The notes under the pieces are model-generated. The model saw nothing but the letters and a program-made list of their open reading frames with translations, did no database searches and was not told the origin of the DNA. Shown in pieces: positions 1 through 12,624 of a stretch of 64,000 nucleotides of DNA. Where the stretch lies: NCBI GenBank assembly GCA_033064195.1, contig JARBJD010000099.1:166128-230127 (forward strand), written 5' to 3'. Origin of the DNA: Blattamonas nauphoetae (taxonomy: Eukaryota > Preaxostyla > Oxymonadida). Position 1 is the stretch's first letter, and each line of letters begins with the position of its first letter. A program made the translations under genes and the position numbers.

Positions 1-3000
1 ACAGCAAGTTGTGGTTTCGGGAGAGGGAAGTAGTGAACCACTCCTTTGATGTGTTTGGGTTCGTACTGCTCAGGACCGCAGATGATGTTCAGGCAGTAGC
101 TCATGAACTGGTCTGATGGGCCGTATTTTGAGGTGGCAATTGAGAGAGCAATCTTTCCGGCACTGGACTTGTGGGAAAGAGGGAGCGAGATGGTCATTTC
201 AAAGACTTGGTTGGCATGGTGGGATGACAAAGCACAGATAGCGTCGAGGAGTTCGGATTCCACACACCCGGCAAGTGTGCCAGTGGGAGAATACAGGCAC
301 GATGAAACATATTTATCGGGGTTGGTCACGACCCAGGCTTTAGCGGTCTCGTTCTCTCCTTTCTGCTTCGGGGTATGTTTAGCGCTCTGCTGATTGATAA
401 ATGTCTGGAGGACCTGGGGTCGAGTTTCCTTGCCCTGGAGAGGAGGATTCAGTGTATACGGAGTGATGGCATCGATGAGAGTGTTGTAGACTGTTTGGAC
501 AGCAGATGTTGGGAAAGAGTTGCCAGCGATTAGAATGAGTTCCTTGGCCAAATTTGCGGCGAGGACAGCACCCTGGAGGGTCGGGTCTGAGATGGACAGC
601 CTAGCGAGAGAGGTGATGAGGTCAACCTGGTCGTCGAGAGGGAGATAGTGAGCGAGGTGCGTCGAGAGACGTTTTGAAATTGTGTGCGAGAGGGCAAACT
701 GGGAGGATGGAGGCGACTGAGCAATGTTCTGTGTGGCAGGGAAGAAAGACCATGCATTATTTGGCAGTGCTGACTTTTCCTTTTCACCGAGTGGATCAGG
801 AATGATTGTGTCGCTAAATTTGACAACAGACTTGCGCATCAGAGCAACATCTACAATCTCCTCCGTTGGGCTGACATCGAAGCCAAGGCTTGGGTCAGTG
901 CGGAGGATGTGGTCGACGTAGAGTGAGAGTCCGACCACGTCGCATGCTGCTTTGCGTGCGTCAACACGCTCATCGGCTGTGCGCGGGATGAGAACAGACA
1001 GAACCACTCCTAGGTTCAAGAAGCGGCGCTCCTTCGCAAATTGGCCGAGGGAGTTCTTTGATGGCGTCTGCTCTTCGTTTTCTTCTCTGGCACTCTCGTT
1101 GTCGGCAGTCTGCTGGACGAATGCTCTGATGATGGCATCAAAAGACGAGAGAGCACCCTTCCGGACGTTTGGATGTTGAGAGCGAGTGAGAGGGAGGATG
1201 AAGGAGCAAAGGCGGAGGAACATGTCGATGCTACACTCGCATCCTTGAAGAGCAACAAGGAGAGAAGAATGGGCGTTGGTGATGGCGATGTAGGCTTCAT
1301 CATCTTCACTCAATTCTTCCTCAGCTTCTTCATCTCCCTCGCCCTCACCTTCTTCTGATTCCTTATCTTTAGTCGGATCGTCTGTTTCGTACAAGCGAGT
1401 GAGACGAGTCACAAGTTCCTTCTGGAGTGTCTCGGGAACAATTGGAGGGAGAGCAACCAACTTCTTGAGAACATTTAGGCAGGCGAGGATGAGTTGGTTC
1501 TGCATCTGTTTGTTCACTCTCCCCGGCTCAGCCGCGCTCTTTGCACGTTCTTTCTCGGGAACAGCGCGTGGGAAGATATAGTCGAGGACAATCTTGATGT
1601 ACTCATCGCGTTGTTTGAGGATGAACTGGTGGGGGATGCGTGATGGGTTCACAGCTCTGCATACGCAGTCGAGTGCAGATACACCGCTCATTTTGGCTGG
1701 GAAAGACGTGAGAGTGGGAAGGTATTGGTTGAAAACTGGGAGGACATGGGCCTCGATTCGACTGAGGGCGATGGAAGGGTTTGCTGAGAGGGAAACACGG
1801 CCAAGACTGAGGAGGATGGACGAGAGGACACGCTCGTCAGTGGAAACCTTTGACGAGAAAACACTCTTCTCCTTCCGCAGCATATCGTTTTTGATAGCAG
1901 AGTCGAGACGGATGTACACAGTGTCAACATGGATGGGATTCTTCCCTGCCAGGCCGAGTCCCTCAGCGAGCGCCTGGCGGTGGGATTCGTCAGAGTGTGA
2001 GGTGCGAGTGAACATCAAATCGATCAGTGTTGATGCGAACTGCTTCGCTTCTGTTTGCTGGACACAGACACCAAGCAACCGAATCAAAATGCGCTGCCCG
2101 TTGGACCTGTTGTAGAGGAAGGCAGGGAGGATGATGGGGGGAGGAGCGTCTTTGTCTCTCTTCTCGGCAGGGTTTGGCATCTGGGCTCCTGGGGGAGGGT
2201 ACAGAGGGAACTGGGTGTGGAACTGGTCGCCGAGAATGGAAAGCCAGTCATCGTCGGCAATGGCATCAAGAAAGGCTGCAAAGAGACCAGCAGCACGATG
2301 TTCCCACTTCTCAATGATCGCCTTCTCAGGGGTTGTAGCGACAGATTTGGGCGGTTTGGAGACTGTGAGTTCGAAGAAACGATTGAAGGCAACTTTTGTT
2401 GCTTTCTTTTGAGCCTCTGCCTCTCTCTTCTTTGCCTCCAGCTGATGTTCGTCTTGTTCCTCCTCACCGTTTTCGTCGTCGGTTTCGCTGACGACGAAAC
2501 ATTCCTCGTAGAATGCGACAAGCGGTGGGATCTTCTCCGAGCAGATGTCGGTCAAGGAGTAGTGCAGCGTGGGCGCTGTGATGTTGAGCATAGCCAGAAT
2601 GGGGATGGCGAAGTCTGGACCAAGTTGTGTGTCGCTAAGAAGAGTGATGCACCGCAAGAGAATGGCGTGGGGACGAGGAAGATTGGCGTGGATTCTTTCG
2701 TCAAAATCAATCAAAATATCTTCAGAACCGTTGCGAGCCTTCCTTCCAGCTGCCAGCCTGACAACGGCTGCACAAATGGTTGGGATTGAGCCAGTGCAGT
2801 TGAGTTTGACGATGTACTCGAAAATGTGGGGCCACAACTTGCCCTTCATTTCTGAGTGGTGGACAACCATCTCGTACAGCACGTCCTTCGCAAACTCACT
2901 CATCGCTTGGACAGTGGGGACGTTCTCTCCTGCCTTGTTGACAGCAGCTGGGTCGTTCCACGGGGTGATGTAGCTGCCAGCTGAGCTGATGACGACAGCG

Positions 3001-4800
3001 ATAAGGTTCTCCCATCCGGTCTCGTCGAGGAAGTTGTAGCGGGAGAGGGTGAGGATGAGGTGGAGGAGAGCAAAGCGGACAGACAGTGTGGAGTCGTTGG
3101 CAACGTGCCCGAGTGAAGCAATAATCAAGCCGCGCTTAATTTCGATGTGCGACGGGAGGACGGTGACAATGTGAGTGAGCAGGCAGAGAGCAACAGCTCG
3201 GGCGTTTCCTTGTGCCTGTTCAATTTGCTTGAGGAGGAACACAACCACCTCTTCGATGTAGTCGAGGGCAATCACACCAAACATGGCTTGGATCTCGGCT
3301 GTCAGGCGCTGGCTGTAGGAGAGCTCGAGGGGTTCTGCTCCTTCCTTCTCGACGGATGGAGCAACAATGTAGCGGGCGCCGTCGTCTTCGGCGGTCTCCT
3401 CCTCGATGTCTTCTTCAGTCAGCTCACCTTCACCGCTCGCAACGCGCATCGAGATTTCCTTCCATTTGTTCGGCTCGGGTGGGAACAGGAAGGCAGTTGA
3501 GAAGAGCGGCTGAAGACTGGCTGCAAGACCAAATGTTGATTGGAGGATGATTGGAAGGTGGGGCAGGAGGTCTCGTGGGTTGAGGTTGAGCGAGACCATC
3601 AGTGTGGCATGAAGGGCAGACACTGACGGGAACTTCTCTGGCAGTGGGTCCTTTGCCATCGTTTTGAGGAGGAGTGGAAGGAGTTTGGGGAGGTTGGTCT
3701 GGAATGTCTGTGGTGTCATCAAGCGAGTTGCGCGACCAATGGCCTCCACACAAACCTGACGACATTTATCGATTGTGATCCAGCTGTTGAACATGATTGA
3801 AAAAGCTGTGTCCATCTCACCATCGAAGGTTGTTGTTGGACGAGCAACTGGGAAGGAGTAGAGGTGGAGAATGGATGAGGACGATGAATCTCCAAATAAT
3901 CCCGACGTGTTGATCGCATTTTCATCAATTTCACCGTCTCCTTCATTTTCTTCTTCGTCTTCTTGTGCTGATAACAACTGCCTTTGACGGCGGCTTTTCT
4001 CTTCTGTTGTAAGGACAGCATGTGCAAACATTCCAAAGGCTCCACTAAAGACCCACCGGAGATTGTCTTGTTTGAGCCCTCCGACCAATGGGAGCATTCT
4101 TGAGAAGATTTCTTTCAGTTTTGTCACAATGAACGTTGGGTTTTTCTTTGCAAACTCAATCAATGCATAAACGACAAAATAATGAGGAAGTTTTCCCTGA
4201 GGCATTCGTTTGATGAGTTGATCATAAACAAGTTCGGGGTATCTGCCCGCGATTGAGATCAAGATTTTACATGCAGACACTTGCCAATCTGTTTTGATTT
4301 CCTAGTCAAATGAAAGAGAGAGAATGCAAGATGAGTATGGGAGGATTGAGAAGAGAATTGATGAAACTTTATCTGAGGTAAGTTCATTTGCTGAGAAAGA
4401 GGCAATTGTTGAGGCGAGATCTGCTTGTACTGCATCGAGATTTTCGCGAATGATCAAATCAAGAATCTTGAGCAAAATAATTCTGTGAGCCATGTCGACA
4501 TTCTGGATAAAATGGAAGAATGGACCAATCGAGTGACGATGAAGTCAGGTTCGAATAGATTGAGAGCGTGGAAATGAAGAAACAAAAACACATGAGAAGT
4601 GAAGTTACAAATCATGCCTTCTGACTAATACCCCAAATAATCGTTGAAATAGTCATAACGGGCTTCTTCCTTCCCATTTGGAGGAGGCCCTCTTTATTCA
4701 ATTCACGCACTTTCTCATCAGGATCTGCAGCAACTGTAACTAGATCGAGAGTGATAGTGTCCACTAGATCACCTGTGACCAGTCTTTGGACAGTGGACAT
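1..4800 (-). CDS. MROH1-like HEAT-repeat protein (3' end off window)
   Basis: Long HEAT-repeat protein most like Maestro heat-like repeat protein family member 1 (MROH1). Three exons are visible: 4800..4618 (183 nt), 4502..4368 (135 nt) and 4301 down through base 1, open to the window edge. The joined start aligns with the MROH1 N-terminus through the LDKDTAS-type and KTDWQ stretches. A later segment (PQGKLPHYFVVYAL, then GGLKQDN) matches the family core. The first intron (4617..4503, 115 bp) starts with GC (GCATGA) and ends CAG; the second (4367..4302, 66 bp) is GT-AG. The starting ATG lies 38 bp from that of the divergent proteasome gene, so the two probably share a promoter. Acidic low-complexity inserts occur near 3.9 and 1.35 kb. 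MROH proteins are poorly understood large solenoids, so no specific role is claimed. The C-terminus is missing here. Confidence 0.75.
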
Positions 4801-4838
4801 GTTGTCTGTTGATCAAACATAATTCGTCATTTTCTCAC

Positions 4839-5618
4839 ATGTCGCAGAGCCTTTTTGGATTTCGGGGAAAGGACTTCTGTATCCTTGCTGCAGATGCATC
4901 CGCGCAAGCATCTATTGTTGTTATTAAAGATAACCTGGACCGTATCTTCGAAGCTGACGACCATTTTGCTTTTGGATGTGTTGGAGACCCAGGTGACGAT
5001 ACAACCTATTCGGATTTAATAGTGAGAAATATTCAACTTCAAAAGTTCCGGTATGACAGATTTAATGGATCAGTATTGTAAATAGGCGTGGACCATTTCG
5101 CCGATATCTTCTTTTTTTCTCCTCTGCCTCTCTCTGATGCATCTACACTCATCTTTCCTCTCCACAGCAATGGTTATACATCTACTTCACATGCCAATGC
5201 CAACTTCATGAGAAAATTACTCCATGATGGACTCAGAGATCATCCGTACAATGTTAACATTATGATTGGCGCTGTGGATCTCCCCTCTGACATGAATGAC
5301 ACTACCACAGAGAGGACAGAACTCATGTCCTCATCTGTGCTCATTGAGGGTTCCAACCCATCCCCACATCTTTACTATCTTGATTATCTCGGAACCCTCG
5401 TCGAAGTTCCATTTGCTGCACATGGCTACTGTGCTTACCTCCTCTACGGAATTCTCGATGAAATGTGGAAGAAAGATATGTCCGTTGACGAGGCAAAACG
5501 ATTGTTATCGACATGCATTAAGATGATTCAGAAGCGTTTTGTTATGCAGCAACCCAAGTTCATTTGCAAGATTATTACAAAAGATGGAATTGAACTAATT
5601 GAACCCCTCAATAACTAG
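4839..5618 (+). CDS. PSMB2: 20S proteasome subunit beta type-2 (beta 4)
   Basis: Non-catalytic beta subunit of the 20S proteasome core, which degrades ubiquitinated proteins in cytosol and nucleus. Two exons, 4839..5050 and 5168..5618, flank a 117-bp GTATGA...CACAG intron and give 220 residues, the family's usual length. The intron splits the conserved R-NGY motif. The protein begins directly with SLFGFRGKDF, as in PSMB2, which has no long propeptide and lacks the N-terminal catalytic threonine. LYYLDYLGTL and PFAAHGYCAYL match the conserved PALYYMDYLA and PFAAHGYGAFL blocks. The ATG at 4839 was chosen because family members start a few residues before the IG/FG-Q/RG strand. An insert of about 15 residues (around residues 115-130) before the LYYLDY block is longer than in animals and yeast. 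Confidence 0.93.
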
Positions 5619-5903
5619 AACATTCCATATCCGATTATTGACCACATATTATTCTTTCTCTCATTCACACCGTTTCGAATCATCTCACCATTTGTTCTTC
5701 GTTTTCCTGAATTAATCCATATTTTTTGAACATCTTGGTTAGTAAAAAGAAAGATAAATACGATCAAATACACTACTCAAATGAAGAATATCAGTGGGTG
5801 AAGTGTATCAAAATGAGGATGAGGTTTGGAATCAGGAGGAAATTTGAAACAAGAAAATGAAAATTCACATATCAAAGGAAGTTCGGAAAGGAAACAAGGA
5901 GTT

Positions 5904-8014
5904 TTATTCTCTTTGAGTAGTGTCTCTTGTGGAAGATCGTTCTGTTGCTGGCTGTTGAGTTGAATTTGTTTGAGGATCCGAATTTGGTGCCTGTGGAAGT
6001 GATCCACTGCTAGCATTAGAAGCCAGGACTCTTGGAGTGTTTTCACTGCGTGAGAATGGTGCTGTGATGGTCGCGATAACTTCTGAGAAGGGATTTCGGA
6101 CTGAGAGAAAAAGAACAGAGAGATATGAGAGAAATTCCGGAAAATGCGATAAATAGGAACGGTAGAGAGAATATATGACATGATTTGCTGGTGGTTCAAA
6201 CAGTTATGATGTTTCCGTTTGGAAGTGTCTGATTCTCTTGAAGAGGATTGTGTTCCCCTGTTAGCAAAAGCATAATCCATCGGGGGTTGCCAATGCTCTG
6301 AAAAAGCTGTTCCAGATATAAAAGGATGGGCAAGTGCCTGTCTTGGAGTCAGCCGCTGGCGTGGGTCTATGACCAACAATCTTTTGAGAAAGTCGATAAA
6401 TGGTCGCCGATCTGCTCGGCCACGTTGTGATCTTTCGTTCTCATGCAGAAGCTGAGTGGCATATGCATTGATCGTCTGTTCCACCGTATCTTTGACAAAT
6501 TTGTGATTTTTGTGTGGTTTCGTTTCTTCGTTGGCCTGAAAGTTGAGGAAGGATTGAAAAGGAAATAAAAGCAAAAAAAGAAGTCAGACGCGCTGGTATT
6601 CTTGTATGCTCATCAATCGCCACCGAGATTGGGAAGTTCCAGGGTTTGTTTCTTCGATGAAGTACTTTCGTTTATTTCGTCCATTTCGAATCATTTCGAG
6701 TGGAATTGGCCTAAAATAAATACACTGATGATTTAACCATCGAGCATACCCGATCATTGATGTGATTCTGAACAACTGATCGAATTCTGAAGAACCAGGG
6801 AAAATTGGGCGTCCCAAAAATAATTCAGCGGCAATGCATCCCACACTCCACATATCAATCTGCGTATTGTACCTACAATCAAGAGGAGAAGAAATGTGGT
6901 CAAAAAGATGAGTGAGAAACTTTGCCCCAACAATCACTTCAGGAGAACGATAGTATCGTGATTGAATGTATGAGTACAATGTCTTGTTTTCGAATACACT
7001 TGATCCAAAGTCAATCACTTTTACGGCTGGAAGACAGCGATCAACGAGAATGTTCTCTGGCTTGAGATCACAATGGATGATTCCCAAATCGGAAATGAGG
7101 CAGCAGACATCCAGGAGCTGTGAAATAATCTGAATGTTGAAAGGAGATATAAAAGGTCGGGAAAGGTGACAATCGTTTCGAATTGAAATCAAACTGATGA
7201 TGTGAGATCTAGAGAGAATCCTCGATATCTGCCTTCCTTAATCAGTGTGTAGAGATCATCTCCAAGAAGCTCCGTGACGAGGCAAACATGGTCATGGAAC
7301 ATAAACGACTCGACAAAACTTAGGCAATGTCTGTCGTCATTCGGATCCACTTGTTTGATCTGAAGAAAAGAAGAAAGACATTATGCTCATAAAGAAAAAT
7401 GGAGAAAAAATAGGCAAATTACGTTGGCTTGGAAGTCAAGAAACTTTTTCATGATGTGTTCAAATGTGTGAAGCAGAGGTAATTAAACGAAGGATATAGT
7501 ATACCATTTGGAGGATCTGCTTCTCAAGCTGAGCCTGCTTTGTGTATGCATTTTGATTTTTGATGACTTTCACCGCTACTGACGAATGATCTGTAAGGTT
7601 TAGGCACCTCAAGACTTGACCAAAACTTCCGTGCCCCATCATAGCTTCAACAATATATGTTGAGTTTGTGATCCTTGGGTTGCTATCCCGGTCAGATACA
7701 GTCGGAGTGATCAGGTCACCAACTCGAAAGATAAAATCGCCATTAGAATTGTCTAATCCGTAGTTTTTCACTCCAATGGACGGTTCGGTCAACAATTTTC
7801 CATCGTCTTTGATTTGACGAACCCATGGGAATTGAGGGTTGGATTTTTTGTACAATTCGACGAGATAGAGCGTTGCTTTCTTTGTTGGCTGAACATCCAA
7901 TAAAGTCCAGACAAAGTTCGTAAGAAGAAACAAAATTGAATGAAGGATGGACTATACAGATTGCACTGCCCAGTCGACGGTCAACGAAACGTTAACTGCT
8001 TTTACTTTTTGCAT
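5904..8014 (-). CDS. DYRK-family protein kinase (YAK1-like)
   Basis: Dual-specificity tyrosine-regulated kinase of the CMGC group, most like YAK1. The reconstructed gene has about eight exons. The first is 8014..7958 (19 codons) and the second starts at 7888. In order: P-loop GHGSFGQV, lysine strand VAVKVIKN, catalytic HCDLKPENIL, DFGSS, the activation-loop tyrosine pair in YSYIQSRYYRSPE, and RLLVIDPRQRLT near the end of the domain. A 21-nt micro-exon near 7430, with a GTAATT donor after it, restores the alignment between the EKQILQM and IKQVDPND blocks. Other introns are 44-70 bp. A serine/glutamine-rich tail of about 60 residues ends at TAA 5904. All catalytic residues are present, so it should be active; DYRKs autophosphorylate the second loop tyrosine and act in growth and stress control. 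Splice sites were placed by eye. Confidence 0.85.
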
Positions 8015-8026
8015 TTGTAAGTCGAA

Positions 8027-8346
8027 TCAATAATCTCCACCAAACGGGTTTGTTGAAGAAAATTGAGAGGAATTGAGGGTGAAGCGCTCGAAATGGAAGC
8101 GAGCTCTCGCAAAAGCAATCTGAGCTACCCATAAACATAGTTCATTTACTCTGAACATGACAGTATCGAAGGACTGCTTTGTGAAATGTGTTGAGGCAAT
8201 AACATTGCATTTAAAATTATCAGGAGAAGTCTGAAAACAAGTTGTTTTTGAGATGAAGACATTCACAGAGGAACCATTAACATCTGATGGAACAAAAGAT
8301 GAATCCAAACAAGAGAACACAATAATATGGTGAAATGAACACACAT
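8027..8346 (-). CDS. possible small unknown protein
   Basis: An open frame ends 12 bp before the kinase start codon on the same strand. No ATG opens the frame itself. Splicing from an ATG at 8346 through two short GT-AG introns would give about 74 residues with a helical middle containing FRVNELCLWVAQIAFARARF and a C-terminus NPFGGDY. I do not recognise a family. The tight spacing to the kinase and the absence of strong coding features make this uncertain. It may instead be kinase 5' leader sequence. Confidence 0.35.
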
Positions 8347-8415
8347 GTACACCCAGGGTGACGTTGAAAGGAAACAGAAGATGAATGAAGAAAAACCGAA
8401 GAACGTGAGATACCC

Positions 8416-10219
8416 TCAGAATCCAAACGTCATAGCATTCCCCCGATGAACTTCGCCTCCGATGATTTTGTCTTGGTTGTCTATCTCAACCTGGACAATG
8501 TCAGCGAAGAGTTCTTTCCACTCTGCCAAGTTGGACACCACATCCGACACTTCAGAATAGACCTGCAGGTCGTCGACAGTGCGAGCGAGCTGGATGATGT
8601 GAGCAAGGTACTCTGGTGCAGACGAGATGCGTGGGACTGTTTGGGAGAGGTGGGGGGCGGGCGACGACTGGAGGCGAGGAGGCTTTAGTGTGCCGCTGTT
8701 AGTATCCATATGGAGGGACGGTGTGGACGATGGAGTGTTGTTTGCAGCAGCCCTTCGTTCTCGTTCAGTCTTCAGAATGTTCAGAATGAAGGAAGGGAGA
8801 TTGTTGGTCACAATCAGATGTTTTCGAAGTGCTGGCGATCGTCGTGTCAGTCCATATTGGAAGAACGTAAGCAATTCGCAATGGAGAGCCGAACATGTTG
8901 GGGAAACCAGAAAAAGTGAGAGGAGGACTGGAAGGAGTCCAGAGTTCATGAAGATGGTGTCGAGAGATTCCCCGTATCCGCTGCGTAAGCACTGCGAGAG
9001 AAACTGGACAGCTGCAAAAGTAATGAAACATATGTGCAAACTCATCAGCCTTTGGCTTCCGACTGCATGTCCTCGTTTGAGAAAGACAGCAGGAACGGGG
9101 AAGTTGGCAGAGAACTGGGCCGGGTTCTCAAGCCAGTTGTATTCAAGAGCATGTTTAAAGCAGCCCATATCTTGCAAGATAATGTTGAACGAAGTCGAGA
9201 CGTTCATGTTGAGTGCGATTGGGTCATCATTGTCGTTTTCCTCGTTAGGACGAGTGGTCCAGACCATTGAATGGAGTAATGTGATCGCACTACGGTACAA
9301 GCGAACATCGAGAGGATTGAGCAGCATTTCATGGAATTGCTTCCAATCGTCCGGAGAAAGGAAGTCTTCAAAGAGGATCTCTCGTTCGTTCGATGTAAAC
9401 GACTCAATAATATCTCGTAGGATGGACAATGCATTCATTTCATGTTCAGGTCGTTCATTTGAGCGAATGACCGAGAGGAGGTACGGGACAAGTCCAGATT
9501 CTCGTGCAAACTGAGAATGACGTGTTTGATAGAAAACGAGACCTTGACAAGATGTGATTTGCCATCAATATTCCCATATTCAACCAAATAGGTCTTGAAA
9601 ATCCCACAATATGAGTATTGATGAAGGTTATCCATGAAGATTGGAAGGAGGTGTTTCTCTTCGAGGATTGCATCAACCTTGAGAAACAGCCAAAAGAGAG
9701 TGTATTATTCAGAAAATGTGAGAGTCATTAAGATGAAGAGCTATAAACAAGAAAAAGACCTTTGTAAAGTTTGTACGCATCACAACTTGGATGACCTGGC
9801 TCAAATTGTTCTTTCCATCTGTAGGTGTGTTTGGATCGAGAAGAAGGTCGAATATGAAACGTAACTTGTCTTCACTAGAGAGTTCGATGTCGACTTGTGG
9901 GATTTCTTGGGTGAGGACTTGGAGAGCATGTGATTTGTATCGTTCGAAATCAGTATTATTAATGCCTTCTTTTGGTACTCCTGCAGCATATGATATTATG
10001 TCCTGCAAAATTTCGGGGGAACTCAGACTGAGGAAGAATATTTCACCATCAGTTATTGCTGGAAAGAGCATACAATTCCACAAGACGATGAACACCAACT
10101 TGGAGTGAGATTGGGAAATCGTCAAAATCAAAAACTTCTTCAATTGTCGGATGCTGATCAAGAAGTCGATCCAGCTGAGTGTTACCCATGCTGAGGAGCC
10201 GAAGGAGTCGTTGGAGCAT
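8416..10219 (-). CDS. SAPS-domain regulatory subunit of protein phosphatase 6
   Basis: Homologue of the PP6 regulatory subunits (PPP6R in animals, SAP in yeast), which steer the PP6/Sit4 phosphatase. The N-terminal stretch TQLDRLLDQ...IEEVFD matches the family's HIDTLLE...ELMDEEDV. A 46-bp intron (10073..10028) joins VEF to LSSPEILQDI, reproducing the conserved IEFL block. Two further introns (about 9.74 and 9.53 kb) restore the helical repeats, including EMNALSILRDI. The C-terminal half carries LPVLLSLF and the ending YLAHIIQLAR...WKELF...IIGG, corresponding to GYMGHLTRIAN...W..F in animals. The ATG at 10219 is the first that leaves a family-like leader; 10189 is an alternative. A proline/serine-rich insert lies at about 8.65-8.75 kb. 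The length (roughly 560 residues) fits the SAPS core without the long animal tail. Confidence 0.72.
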
Positions 10220-10412
10220 GATGATTAATACCCTTAATTGTTTGGATTGTCTTCCACCACGATTGTGAAATCGGAATAAATTCACTTGAAAAAGTGGATG
10301 TCCCCAGATTTTGGAGGATTTTGTCATTTAAGCGGTGACATTTACGAAATAGAGCGAAATCCACACCATTTCTGAATCTTGACCCATTTTTTCGATTCTG
10401 GGGAATCAACTT

Positions 10413-12540
10413 ATGCGGCCAGTTATTCTTATCGGCCTTCTCGTCCTCTCTTGTTTTTGTATGTTTTTTTAAAGTGGTTATTTCGTAAGCTGAATCATTC
10501 CCAAGTACATATGACGTGAGAACGCTCTATCCTGAATGTGTTTCTCTAAACACCCCACTCAACCAAGGTATTTCATTTTTATCACATAAAAATCCGCTGA
10601 AATCTCATTTGTATTCGTTAGGAGCCTGTGGAAGTTGTTGGGCTTTCTCCACAACAAGTGCATCAGCTGATCACCTCTGCATCAACCGTCACTCTAATGA
10701 ACAAATGGCTGCAGAGCATCAAATTCAATGTGACACTTCATCTGATGCATGCAACGGTGGTTATGTCTCCAAGGCACTTGACTTTCAAGTTACTGATGGA
10801 TTAGTCCCACTCAGCTGCAAGACTTACCGTGACACATCAACACGTCGTTGTTCACAAACATGTGATAGTGGAACGTCAATTGATTCTGTTAAATTCACTA
10901 TTAAATCCAAACGGACCATCACAAGTGTTGAAGATGCCCAAAAGTCAATCATGGATTATGGCAGCCTCGTTGCTGTCTATATGGTCAAAGAATCGTTTGA
11001 TACTTTCTTCGATCAAGCTGCAAACGCTGAGAAAGTCTACTGTCCCGAGGACTCCCATTCTGGAGATCAGGATATCACATATCATGCGATCAAGATTGTG
11101 GGATGGACACAAGCCAACAATTCCAATAACAGCCTCACTGATGCGTGGATTGTCCAGAACAGTTGGGGATCTCGCTGGGGAAACAAGGGCTATTTCTACA
11201 TCCAGCGAGGAGTGGATGCTTTTGAGATCGAATCCCAAATGTACCAGCCAGAAGTGGAGATGGTTGAGGACCCGTGCAACACGCACCTCGACTGCGACTC
11301 CTGCCACGCTGCTCCGAAGTACACTGAGACCGGAGTCGACTATCAGTGCCGGTATTGCTCCACGTCGGACATGTGTGTCAGCGTCAAGGTCTCCACCACC
11401 AGCAACATCGCCCTCAACGCCCACCTCCAGCGCGGCCATCGCTACACAAACAGCGGCCGACGCATTGTCAACAACACAGACACAGAGCCCACCCAGACAT
11501 ACACTCCACGTTACGGGCAGTGCTCCGAATTCGCTGCAACATGCCCGCTCGACGACTGTCTGCAGATGTCGCACGATCCGCTCCGCTGCGTGAAGCACTC
11601 TGGATGCGGATACTGTGCGTCCTCCAAGAAGTGCAAGCGCGGACACATGGGAAAGATCAACAGTGGAATCTGCCTCGACTTCAAAGAAACCAAGACAGAG
11701 TTGATCAGATCGTTCCCCTGCCTTGACGTCCCCGTCAGTGCCTCTGACGTTGGCTGCAAGGCTCGGGAGGCCGACGGGTGTGTCTACTGCCAATCCTCCG
11801 GTGCCTGCCTCAACTCCAACCCTCTCGACGCCACAAAGCCACTCACTGGGCAGTGTCAGCAGGAGCACTTCAGCTTTACGCCGACAACTGTCAAATGCGA
11901 AGACAGGGCGAATCTCTTAATGTGTGATGCAGGCAGCTCGTCTGGGTGCAAATGGGAAGCGGGAGACAATAAATGTGTGAATTCCTCGAGTTCTGCAGTA
12001 ACATCGAACGAAGGAACACAGTCGCTGCTCCAGTCACGCCGTGCTCGTGCACTCCAAAACACTGCCGCAGCATCTCTGTCCAAAGAATCAGAGTGTCTCC
12101 AGTTGGATTGTGATTCTTGCGACAGATCCGCTGGATGTGTGTGGTGTCATTCCACACAATCGTGCATCGCATTCGACTCCAGCGCGAACAAGACGGAGTG
12201 CACGCGCTGCATCAACCAGGACACCGGATTGTACAGCCGCTGCAGTCAATGCACCTCATACTCTTCTTGTGACGACTGCGCATTGGATCCCGAGTGTGGG
12301 TGGTTTGTCCATATGTCGCTGTGCATGCCCGGGCGGCAGGAGCCTGCTGTGGAAGCTAAAGCCATCGACCCTGCTTTTGAGAACGACACGTTCTACGCCT
12401 ACAAACTCCGCTGCCCGATTGTGTTGTCTGACACATCCAGCTGGGAAACAAAAACGTTCTCGGGAGCACACACTGTCCGATCGTTTACATGCACCGCAGT
12501 TTTCTTCATTTTCTTTGTCTTGTGTGGGATAGGACTTTAA
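10413..12540 (+). CDS. cathepsin B-like cysteine protease with Cys-rich region and C-terminal membrane anchor
   Basis: Papain-family (C1A) protease. Exons 10413..10462, 10506..10567 and 10622..12540 join to 676 residues. The first exon encodes a signal peptide (MRPVILIGLLVLSCF). The mature region starts almost at once with the NQGACGSCWAF active site (catalytic Cys codon 10636..10638). YHAIKIVGW carries the catalytic His, and QNSWGSRWGNKGYF the Asn and the oxyanion-side glycines. No inhibitory propeptide of the usual 60 or more residues lies between signal peptide and catalytic domain. After about 11.27 kb comes a cysteine-rich region of about 380 residues with repeated CDSC / GCVWC / GCxYC modules resembling PSI or plexin-type repeats. 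A hydrophobic segment at the very C-terminus (12.48-12.54 kb, FFIFFVLCGIGL) fits a membrane or GPI-type anchor. It is likely secretory, on the surface or in a digestive vacuole. Confidence 0.85.
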
Positions 12541-12624
12541 ACTGGCGATTCATAATTATTAATTTGACCGAATGACGTTCTCTGCAGAAATAAGAAACAT
12601 TGGGTGTTGTGAAAAAGAAGAGAT

